The translations under genes were made by a program, and so were the position numbers. This document shows positions 33,713 to 39,426 of a stretch of 39,426 nucleotides of DNA, one piece after another. Origin of the DNA: MGBC163016 sp964649145 (GTDB lineage Bacteria > Actinomycetota > Coriobacteriia > Coriobacteriales > Eggerthellaceae); NCBI GenBank assembly GCA_964649145.1, contig CAZYOQ010000010.1, positions 1 to 39,426 of the forward strand, written 5' to 3'. Position 1 is the first letter of the stretch. The number at the start of each line of letters is the position of its first letter. The notes beneath the pieces are model-generated. The model made no database searches. It worked only from the letters and a program-made list of their open reading frames with translations, and was not told the origin of the DNA.

Positions 33713-35539
33713 CTAAAGAGCGAAATTCTCGTCCATGCGGCTATTTGACTTCGCGCGGCGAGCCGTCTTTATAAGGAATTCAGCGTTGGTGTCGGTCTTG
33801 GAAAGCGACTTGATGAGCATGTCCATCGATCTTTCAGGGTTGTTCGCATTCGCTAGCACGCGGCGAACCGCCCAAATAAGAGGCGCTTCTTGAGCATCAA
33901 GCAGCAATTCCTCTTTGCGAGTGCCCGAAGCAACAACATCTATTGCAGGGAAGATACGCCTGTCTGCAAGGTTGCGGTCTAGGCGAATTTCCATATTGCC
34001 GGTTCCCTTGAACTCCTCAAAAATGACCTCGTCCATCTTAGAGCCTGTGTCAATTAATGCAGAAGCCAAAATGGTAAGAGAGCCTCCGCCTTCGATGTTT
34101 CTGGCTGCTCCAAGGAAGCGCTTCGGCGGATACAAAGCCGTAGAATCAACACCGCCAGACAAAATGCGGCCAGATGCCGGTTGAGCTAAGTTGTATGCAC
34201 GGGCTAGGCGCGTAATCGAATCAAGCAGGATGACAACATCTCGTCCTTGCTCAACAAGACGCTTTGCACGTTCGATAACAAGTTCGGCCACAGCGATATG
34301 GTTTTCGGAAGGCATATCGAAGGTGGATGCAATAACCTCGCCGTGAATGGAGCGCTGCATATCGGTAACTTCTTCGGGGCGTTCGTCCACAAGCAAACAC
34401 ATTAGATGAACTTCGGGGTTGTTAGCATGAATTGAAGCTGCGATATCTTTCAAGACGGTGGTCTTGCCTGCTTTCGGAGGCGAAACAATAAGCCCACGTT
34501 GGCCTTTGCCCACAGGAGATGCAAGATCGATGACACGTGCGGTAAGCGAATCTTTACCGTGTTCCATCATAAGACGCTCGTCAGGGTAGACAGGTGTTAA
34601 GTCGGCAAACTTAGCTCTGTGCTCAAGCTTTTCAATTTCGATTCCGTTTACACTAGAAACCTTTTGAATGGCTGCAAATTTCTCGCCCTCGCGCGCAGGC
34701 CTTGTATGCCCCGATACAGTATCGCCCTTGCGAAGACCGTTTCGACGGATTGTTGAAAGGCTTACATAAACGTCCTTTTCAGAAGGAAGGTAGCCTTGAG
34801 TGCGGAGGAAGCCATAGCCGTCTTGCATGATGTCGAGGATGCCTTCAACCTCGATGAAGCCTTCGGCAATGGCCAGCGCAACATATATGGCTTCAACCAT
34901 CTCGGCCTTCTTCATGCCAGAAGCGTCAATGTTTATTTCAGCCGCGCGTTCACGAAGCTCTGGAACCTTCAGCGCTGCAAGCTCTTCCTTGCTCACGCTT
35001 GGGGCATATTCCTTCTGCTGGTTCCTATTACGACGCTGGCGGTGCGAATTTTGTCGCGAAGAATTCTGCTGGTGTGAGGAATGTTGGGTTTGAACCTTGG
35101 TAGAACGCCTTCGGGTTCCTTTTTCCTCTTTCTTCTCTTTAGAGCTGGGCTCGACAGGATCGCTGTTCTTGGAGTCATTTGCGGCTTCTTCTTTTAAGTC
35201 CGCCACTTTAGCGCTGGACTCGGTAGAGTCGGTTACTTCGGCGGAATCGGCTGCGTCGGCGTCCTTTGCGCCTTTGGCCGATGCCTTCTTGGGCGACGTT
35301 GCCCTTTTGGAGGCCGCAGCCTTAGCGGGCTTTTCCTCAACTGGCTCGCTAGACGCATCTTTAGTGGCCTTAGCCTTATCCGCAGAAGCCGCAAGCTCGG
35401 GTTCAGGGTCTGGGCTCTTCTTCTTTGCGACTCTAGAACGACTTGCCTTCTTTGGAGCCTCTTCTTCGGCAGAGCGACTTGCCTTCTTTGGAGCCTCTTC
35501 TTCGGTAACTTCCTTTGTAGTGCTTTTCTTAGCTGGCAT
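33713..35539 (-). CDS. rho: Transcription termination factor Rho with long N-terminal extension
   Basis: Rho is a hexameric RNA helicase that terminates transcription. Of 608 residues, the first 180 are low-complexity (Lys, Ala, Ser, Glu, later Arg/Gln/Asn/His), followed by the Rho_N domain (SKEELAALKVPELRERA), the RNA-binding cold-shock-like domain (GILDIMQDGYGFLRT) and the ATPase core with Walker A VSPPKAGKT (about 352-360) and LLVDERPEEVTDM. Such extensions occur in actinobacterial Rho proteins. The ATG directly follows the stop of the fsa gene (TAAATG). A 36-bp duplication lies near the start of the gene. Confidence 0.96.
   Translation of the reverse strand: MPAKKSTTKEVTEEEAPKKASRSAEEEAPKKASRSRVAKKKSPDPEPELAASADKAKATKDASSEPVEEKPAKAAASKRATSPKKASAKGAKDADAADSAEVTDSTESSAKVADLKEEAANDSKNSDPVEPSSKEKKEEKGTRRRSTKVQTQHSSHQQNSSRQNSHRQRRNRNQQKEYAPSVSKEELAALKVPELRERAAEINIDASGMKKAEMVEAIYVALAIAEGFIEVEGILDIMQDGYGFLRTQGYLPSEKDVYVSLSTIRRNGLRKGDTVSGHTRPAREGEKFAAIQKVSSVNGIEIEKLEHRAKFADLTPVYPDERLMMEHGKDSLTARVIDLASPVGKGQRGLIVSPPKAGKTTVLKDIAASIHANNPEVHLMCLLVDERPEEVTDMQRSIHGEVIASTFDMPSENHIAVAELVIERAKRLVEQGRDVVILLDSITRLARAYNLAQPASGRILSGGVDSTALYPPKRFLGAARNIEGGGSLTILASALIDTGSKMDEVIFEEFKGTGNMEIRLDRNLADRRIFPAIDVVASGTRKEELLLDAQEAPLIWAVRRVLANANNPERSMDMLIKSLSKTDTNAEFLIKTARRAKSNSRMDENFAL
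35439..35505. repeat. 36-bp tandem duplication in rho
   Basis: Bases 35439-35469 and 35475-35505 are identical over 31 bases with a 36-base period, encoding a repeated EEAPKKASRS block at residues about 14-35 of Rho. Perfect DNA identity points to a recent in-frame duplication. Confidence 0.85.
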
Positions 35540-36220
35540 TTACTTTACTTTCTCCCAATCGTTAACGAATGCCTCTATTCCTCTATCGGTTAAGGGGTGA
35601 CTTACCATCTTCTTCAAAACAGCAAACGGCACGGTTGCGATATCTGCCCCAAGTAGCGCGCATTGGCTAACATGGTTGGCGCTTCTGATAGAAGCGGCAA
35701 TTATCTCGAGTTTTTCGCCGTTTACCGTAGATTCAGTGAAATCGTAATTACCAACGGCTTGAACAATATCGGCTAGCTGTTCGATGCCATTTTCGGAAAT
35801 ATCGTCGAAACGCCCAACAAATGGGGAAATGTATCTTGCGCCTGCGCGCGCAGCCAAAATGGCTTGCGGAACGGTAAAGACAAGTGTCATATTCACAGGA
35901 ATGCCTTCATCGGCAAGCTGGCGGGTGGCGGCCAAACCTTCAACCATGATAGGCACCTTCACGACAACATTAGGCGCGATAGCTGCAAGTTTTTCGCCGT
36001 CTGCTACCAATTCTTCACGCGTCATCGCAAGCGATTCTGCAGAAACTGGGCAATCGGGGCCTACTATCTCGCAAATTCTTTTTATATGGTTGGGGAAATC
36101 TTCAAGCTTGCCACCAATGCGAGAATACAAAGTGGGGTTAGTTGTGACACCTGCAAGAGCGCCCCACTTAGCAGCCTCTTCAATTTCGTCAATATTGGCA
36201 GTATCCAAGAAAAACTTCAT
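35540..36220 (-). CDS. Transaldolase / fructose-6-phosphate aldolase family
   Basis: The 226-residue product belongs to the small class I aldolase family that includes FSA and short transaldolases of the pentose phosphate pathway. MKFFLDTANIDEIEEA and GVTTNPTL are diagnostic, the Schiff-base lysine is in VVVKVPI (about residue 88), and GARYISPFVGRFDDI follows. The two activities cannot be told apart here; short transaldolases are common in Firmicutes and actinobacteria. It is the first gene of the operon with rho, sppA and metG. ATG follows GGGAGGAATC. Confidence 0.93.
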   Translation of the reverse strand: MKFFLDTANIDEIEEAAKWGALAGVTTNPTLYSRIGGKLEDFPNHIKRICEIVGPDCPVSAESLAMTREELVADGEKLAAIAPNVVVKVPIMVEGLAATRQLADEGIPVNMTLVFTVPQAILAARAGARYISPFVGRFDDISENGIEQLADIVQAVGNYDFTESTVNGEKLEIIAASIRSANHVSQCALLGADIATVPFAVLKKMVSHPLTDRGIEAFVNDWEKVK

Positions 36221-36317
36221 GATTCCTCCCTAAGAAGACATAGAACATCAATCGGGATTGGCTGGCCTGATTGTTTGCTTGTGAAATTAAAAGATAAGAA
36301 AGTTAATTGCCGAAAAG

Positions 36318-36345
36318 AAAGTATCACAAGTCAGGCACTTATCAA
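36318..36345 (-). promoter_or_regulatory. Promoter of the fsa-rho-sppA-metG operon
   Basis: On the minus strand TTGATA (36340-36345) and TACTTT (36318-36323) are 16 bases apart, with a TG extended -10 next to the second hexamer. The transcription start would lie about 90 bases ahead of the aldolase ATG. Confidence 0.6.
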
Positions 36346-36368
36346 TGAGAAATTCTGCCCAACGAGCG

Positions 36369-37574
36369 TTATTCGCTGTAAGGAATGCCCAGATGGTCGA
36401 AAGCGCGCTTGGTAGCTTGCCTGCCCTTTGGAGTGCGAACGATAAAACCCTGCTGAATAAGGTAGGGTTCGTAGACGTCCTCTAGCGTGTCGGCTTCCTC
36501 GGAAAGCGCAGAGGCAAGCGTTGAAAGACCTGTAGGCCTACCTGAGAACTGAACACACAAAAGTCTAAGGATGGTATTGTCCATGTGATCAAGACCCATA
36601 TGGTCGACAGAATAGAAGTCGAGTGCATTTGCAGCCACGCTTTTTGTTATCTTGCCATCGCCTTTGACCTGCGCCCAGTCGCGCACACGCCTAAGCAAGC
36701 GATTTGCAAGGCGGGGCGTGCCCCTAGAACGCAAGGCAATCTCACGAGCGCCATCGTCTTCGACTTTCACCTCAAGAATGCGGGCAGAACGTTTGACAAT
36801 ATCGCAAAGTTCTTCAGCAGAATAATAATCAAGCCTAAAAGAGATTCCGAACCTGTCACGCAAAGGGCCAGTAAGAAGGCCTGTTCTTGTGGTTGCACCA
36901 ATAAGCGTGAAACGCGGAAGATCGAGCCTGATAGAACGGGCTGCAGGCCCCTTTCCAACAACTATATCTAAAGAGAAGTCTTCGAGGGCTGGGTATAAAA
37001 CTTCTTCCACCATGCGATTTAGGCGATGGATTTCGTCTATGAATAAAACGTCGCCTTCTTCTAAGTTAGTTAGGATGGCGGCAAGGTCGCCCGTGCGCTC
37101 TATCGCAGGCCCTGACGTCGTGCGAATATTGGCGCCTAGTTCGCTTGCAACAACGCCCGAAAGTGTAGTCTTGCCAAGACCAGGAGGTCCCGAAAACAAG
37201 ATGTGGTCGGGGGATTCGTTTCTTTCTTTCGCAGCCTGAAGAAGTATGGAAAGAGATTCCTTTATATGAGCCTGCCCTATATATTCTGAGAGCGTTTTTG
37301 GACGAAGCGACCTATCTAGAGCGAGATCTTCCTCTAAAAGGGATGAAGACACCCCTCTTTCGGTTGGTTCGGAAAAGGCGTTGGCAGACGATTGAGTGGC
37401 TTTAGCCAAGTCGTCACCAGCTGCCAAGTCGTCACCAGACGAAGCGCCGCCGCCAGCCGCCACGGCGCCAGCCGTCGCGCCGCCAGCCGTCGCGCCGTCA
37501 CCAGACGAAGCGCCGTCGGCCGTCACGCCACCCGACTCATACATGATGCCTTCTATATCGATCTTATCAGCCAT
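36369..37574 (-). CDS. ruvB: Holliday junction helicase RuvB with Gly/Ala-rich N-terminus
   Basis: RuvB is the AAA+ motor that drives branch migration with RuvA. The 401-residue product has Walker A GPPGLGKT (129-136), DEIHRLNRMVEEVLYPALED, GATTRTGLLTGPLRDRFG and the arginine finger region. The first 70 residues are a Gly, Ala, Ser and Asp low-complexity stretch, longer than in typical RuvB, encoded by GC-rich tandem repeats. ATG at 37574 is two bases after the ruvA stop. It is the last gene of ruvCAB under a LexA box. Confidence 0.96.
   Translation of the reverse strand: MADKIDIEGIMYESGGVTADGASSGDGATAGGATAGAVAAGGGASSGDDLAAGDDLAKATQSSANAFSEPTERGVSSSLLEEDLALDRSLRPKTLSEYIGQAHIKESLSILLQAAKERNESPDHILFSGPPGLGKTTLSGVVASELGANIRTTSGPAIERTGDLAAILTNLEEGDVLFIDEIHRLNRMVEEVLYPALEDFSLDIVVGKGPAARSIRLDLPRFTLIGATTRTGLLTGPLRDRFGISFRLDYYSAEELCDIVKRSARILEVKVEDDGAREIALRSRGTPRLANRLLRRVRDWAQVKGDGKITKSVAANALDFYSVDHMGLDHMDNTILRLLCVQFSGRPTGLSTLASALSEEADTLEDVYEPYLIQQGFIVRTPKGRQATKRAFDHLGIPYSE
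37405..37515. repeat. Nested GC-rich repeats in ruvB N-terminal region
   Basis: Three repeat layers are visible: a 16-base unit at 37405 and 37423 (period 18), a 16-base unit at 37467 and 37482 (period 15), and a 19-base unit at 37431 and 37497 (period 66). All periods are multiples of three. The block is clearly GC-richer than its surroundings and encodes the Gly/Ala/Asp extension. Confidence 0.8.
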
Positions 37575-37576
37575 TT

Positions 37577-38173
37577 CTATAAGCTACTTCCCATTCGCTT
37601 AAGAGCATATTTTAAAAGTTCGTCTTCGGCTGCGCCTAAAGGAGCGCCTTTAAGCGCAAGTTCTGCTTCAGCACTTGTAAAGCCCATGGAAAGCAACGCT
37701 TCAAGAGCCCCTTCTTTAGCAGAGCTTGGGAAAACCTCGCCTTGCGAACTTGCAAACAAGCCGCCAATTCCTTCCTCAAGAGAGCCTTTAAGCTCGAGTA
37801 TTATCCTTGAAGCCGTCTTCTTGCCTACCCCTGGAATCTTTGAGACAAGGGCGGTGTCTTGTGCAGCTATTGCTTCTGCAAGAGCGTTAGCCGAAAAAGT
37901 GGACAAAGCAGCCAAGGCCATTTTGGGGCCTACCCCGTTTACGCTTATAAGCTTTTCGAAAAGCGCCTTTTCTTCGTCAGACATAAAGCCGAAAAGAGAG
38001 ATGCCAGAATCGTTTACGCTCATGAACGTCTTAACCGTGACCTCTTGGCCCTGTTCAGGAAGCTTTGCAAGAGAGTTTTGAGACATGCTTACCGAATAAC
38101 CCACACCCGCTACATCAATGTAAGCCTCTGATAGCGTGCGCCCAATATATTTGCCGCGCAAGAAGGCTATCAA
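37577..38173 (-). CDS. ruvA: Holliday junction DNA helicase subunit RuvA
   Basis: RuvA binds the four-way junction as a tetramer and loads RuvB. The 198-residue product has an N-terminal OB fold, two helix-hairpin-helix motifs (LISVNGVGPKMALAAL, then KIPGVGKKTASRIILELKG) and a C-terminal domain III for RuvB contact. The start is TTG at 38173, next to the ruvC stop (TAGTTG), with an upstream AAGGGGG. It is in the ruvCAB operon. Confidence 0.96.
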   Translation of the reverse strand: MIAFLRGKYIGRTLSEAYIDVAGVGYSVSMSQNSLAKLPEQGQEVTVKTFMSVNDSGISLFGFMSDEEKALFEKLISVNGVGPKMALAALSTFSANALAEAIAAQDTALVSKIPGVGKKTASRIILELKGSLEEGIGGLFASSQGEVFPSSAKEGALEALLSMGFTSAEAELALKGAPLGAAEDELLKYALKRMGSSL

Positions 38174-38707
38174 CTAGACCGCCCCCTTAAGACAGACGCT
38201 TTGACGCTCATTAGCTTGTGCGATGCCGTCGTGGGTTGTATAGCAAATTGCTGCCGCAAGAGCATCGGCACAATGGTCGGGGTTTGGGGTACGGTCTAAG
38301 TTTAAGATCTTTTGAACCATATACTGAACCTGTTCCTTTTCAGCATGGCCTTGCCCAACAACCGACATCTTTATTTGATTTGGAGTAAACTCGCCAAGTT
38401 CCAGATTGCTTTTGGCACAGGCGACAAGAGCCGCACCCCTTGCTTGACCTGTACTAAAAGCAGCACTTACGTTTTGACCAAACCATACCGTTTCAATTCC
38501 AACACATGATGGCAAATAACGCTTAGTGATTGCCTCGACCTGGTCGTGAATCTTTAGCAATCTAGAAGATAAATCGTTAGAACTTGAAGTAGAAATGCAG
38601 CCATAAGCAAGACATTCAAGCTTGCTTCCCAACTGATGCACGATGCCCCAACCGGTGTTCGCAAGCCCTGGGTCAATACCCAAAATTATGCGGTCGTATG
38701 CAGACAA
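38174..38707 (-). CDS. ruvC: Holliday junction resolvase RuvC
   Basis: RuvC cuts Holliday junctions symmetrically. The 177-residue product shows the RNase H-type catalytic residues Asp12 (GIDPG), Glu72 (GIETVW) and the C-terminal His145/Asp148 of PDHCADALA. The start is TTG at 38707 after GGAGGAAAT. It is the first gene of ruvCAB and its promoter carries a LexA box. Confidence 0.96.
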   Translation of the reverse strand: MSAYDRIILGIDPGLANTGWGIVHQLGSKLECLAYGCISTSSSNDLSSRLLKIHDQVEAITKRYLPSCVGIETVWFGQNVSAAFSTGQARGAALVACAKSNLELGEFTPNQIKMSVVGQGHAEKEQVQYMVQKILNLDRTPNPDHCADALAAAICYTTHDGIAQANERQSVCLKGAV

Positions 38708-38734
38708 ATTTCCTCCAAGTAATCAATAAAAGAC

Positions 38735-38753
38735 ATTATAGAACATTTGTTTG
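38735..38753 (-). promoter_or_regulatory. ruvCAB promoter with LexA box
   Basis: TATAAT (minus strand, 38735-38740) directly abuts AGAACATTTGTTTG (38740-38753), a LexA-type box with one half-site change (GAAC-N4-GTTT). Its role is supported by the known SOS control of ruv genes in many bacteria and by the near-identical box at 16132-16145. Confidence 0.75.
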
Positions 38754-38836
38754 AATTTTCGAGATTAATTTAGGCGGCAAGATTTATTTACGTTAATTGA
38801 ATAATATTGAGGATGGCGAATGCCTCGGCTGACAAG

Positions 38837-38962
38837 TATAATTAAGGCCACGCTAACCCTTTTGCTTCGAAAGGCGCAGTGCAGCGCGTCGAAGCTTCAC
38901 AAAGTTGCACCGGGTGTGCTGAAAGTGGCGTACAGCACATCGACTAGCAGAAAGGTGCAGCT
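38837..38962 (+). promoter_or_regulatory. Promoter and structured leader of the MOSC gene
   Basis: TATAAT at 38837-38842 is a -10 element, although its -35 (TGGCGA at 17 bases) is poor. The leader that follows can fold: GCCAC (38847-38851) with GTGGC (38925-38929) as a closing stem, a 7-bp stem 38864-38870 with 38889-38895, and a competing 7-bp stem TGTGCTG/CAGCACA around 38914-38938 just before the AAAGGTG ribosome binding site. The last stem and the closing stem overlap, as in a switch. A Moco-type riboswitch is a possibility because of the gene downstream, but I cannot recognise its consensus. Confidence 0.4.
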
Positions 38963-39409
38963 ATGGGCAAGGTCATGGCCGTCTGCACAAGCGACGTCAA
39001 AGGAATCCAAAAATCAGAAACAGCGCAAATCGATTTGCGCGAAGACTGGGGTATCGAAGGCGATGCGCACGCCGGGAAGTGGCATCGTCAGGTAAGCCTT
39101 CTGGGCTACGAGCAAATTGAGGCCTTCAAAGAACGCGGCGCCGAGGTTGGCAATGGCGCATTCGGCGAAAACATTATCGTTTCCGGCTACGACCTCAAGT
39201 CTATCCCAGTAGGCACGCACATCAAGGTTGGCGACGCGCTTTTGGAGCTTACGCAAATTGGCAAGGAATGTCATTCGCATTGCGCCATTTATCACAAGAT
39301 GGGCGACTGCATAATGCCTAGAGAAGGCGTGTTCTGCAAAGTTTTGGAAGGCGCGACTGTGCGCCCAGGCGATACCGTCGAGGTTCTAGAAGAAGGCTCA
39401 TCACAGTAA
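38963..39409 (+). CDS. MOSC domain protein, molybdenum cofactor related
   Basis: The 148-residue product is a stand-alone MOSC domain: EDWGIEGDAHAGKWHRQVSL, GAFGENI and the end LTQIGKECHSHCAIYHKMGD with the conserved cysteine and two extra ones, then PREGVFCKV. MOSC domains act in molybdenum or sulfur carrier chemistry; small bacterial ones are often next to moaB/mog genes, which would be beyond the right edge. ATG follows AAAGGTGCAGCT. It is divergent from ruvC and has a structured leader. Confidence 0.88.
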   Translation: MGKVMAVCTSDVKGIQKSETAQIDLREDWGIEGDAHAGKWHRQVSLLGYEQIEAFKERGAEVGNGAFGENIIVSGYDLKSIPVGTHIKVGDALLELTQIGKECHSHCAIYHKMGDCIMPREGVFCKVLEGATVRPGDTVEVLEEGSSQ

Positions 39410-39426
39410 GCCGTGGCACGAGAGTG

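Noticed and set aside
37392..38081. 229-codon plus-strand ORF antisense to ruvA and ruvB
   Set aside because: It lies opposite two certain genes and its length comes from GC-rich repeats; the protein is low-complexity with no recognisable fold.
38820..39095. 91-codon plus-strand ORF overlapping the MOSC gene
   Set aside because: It is out of frame with the MOSC gene, and it contains the -10 element and leader stems.

Overview
The window looks like chromosomal DNA of an anaerobic actinobacterium of the class Coriobacteriia, probably an Eggerthellaceae-type organism of moderate GC. This is inferred from a desulfoferrodoxin-type superoxide reductase, a GlnR-like atypical OmpR regulator fused by translational coupling to a GSI-alpha-type glutamine synthetase, an actinobacterial EF-G-like protein (FusA2 type), a small LuxR-type HTH protein and Gram-positive-type SOS boxes. 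No species was identified and no database was searched. Nearly everything is transcribed leftward (minus strand); only a small LuxR-HTH gene and a MOSC-domain gene read rightward. TTG starts with good Shine-Dalgarno sequences are frequent.

Layout from left to right. 1-377: the 5' end of a 16S rRNA gene, cut by the window edge, followed by its leader with a boxA-like element, a leader hairpin and a strong promoter with an A/T-rich UP region. 720-7700: terminator, tyrS, a long peptidase U32-family gene, a small lipoprotein and a class A penicillin-binding protein. 7771-15266: the arginine biosynthesis cluster argCJBDGH (argC first), lacking argF and argR in view. 15267-16145: a roughly 420-base stretch holding only a doubtful 56-codon ORF, then an unrecognised small gene whose promoter carries a near-perfect LexA box. 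16157-17508: two membrane protein genes, one SpoVA-like with an internal duplication. 17722-19962: an EF-G-like GTPase gene with its own promoter and terminator. 20082-22529: LuxR-HTH gene and glnA plus a GlnR-like regulator. 22612-23185: L31 gene with a long Ala/Glu tail. 23250-25505: superoxide reductase, a 150-bp element bounded by 28-bp perfect inverted repeats, lgt, two Cys-rich small genes and a NifU-like gene. 25637-25764: four 32-bp tandem repeats. 25767-28458: LCP protein and murA. 28549-30370: tsf and rpsB. 30495-36220: an fsa-rho-sppA-metG operon with zero-gap gene junctions. 36369-38707: ruvCAB behind a LexA box. 38837-39409: a structured leader and a MOSC gene.

How it works together. 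The core is housekeeping: translation (tyrS, metG-like, rpsB, tsf, rpmE, FusA2-like), cell envelope (PBP, murA, LCP, lgt, SppA), arginine synthesis, ammonium assimilation with its own regulator, and Holliday-junction repair. The least explained items are the SOS-box-controlled orphan gene at 15690-16076 with a possible hydrophobic peptide downstream, the 23668-23817 inverted-repeat element, the 32-bp repeat array, the methionyl-tRNA synthetase with a degenerate KMSKS loop, and the low-complexity extensions on L31, S2, Rho, RuvB and SppA, some of which show recent DNA-level repeat expansion.
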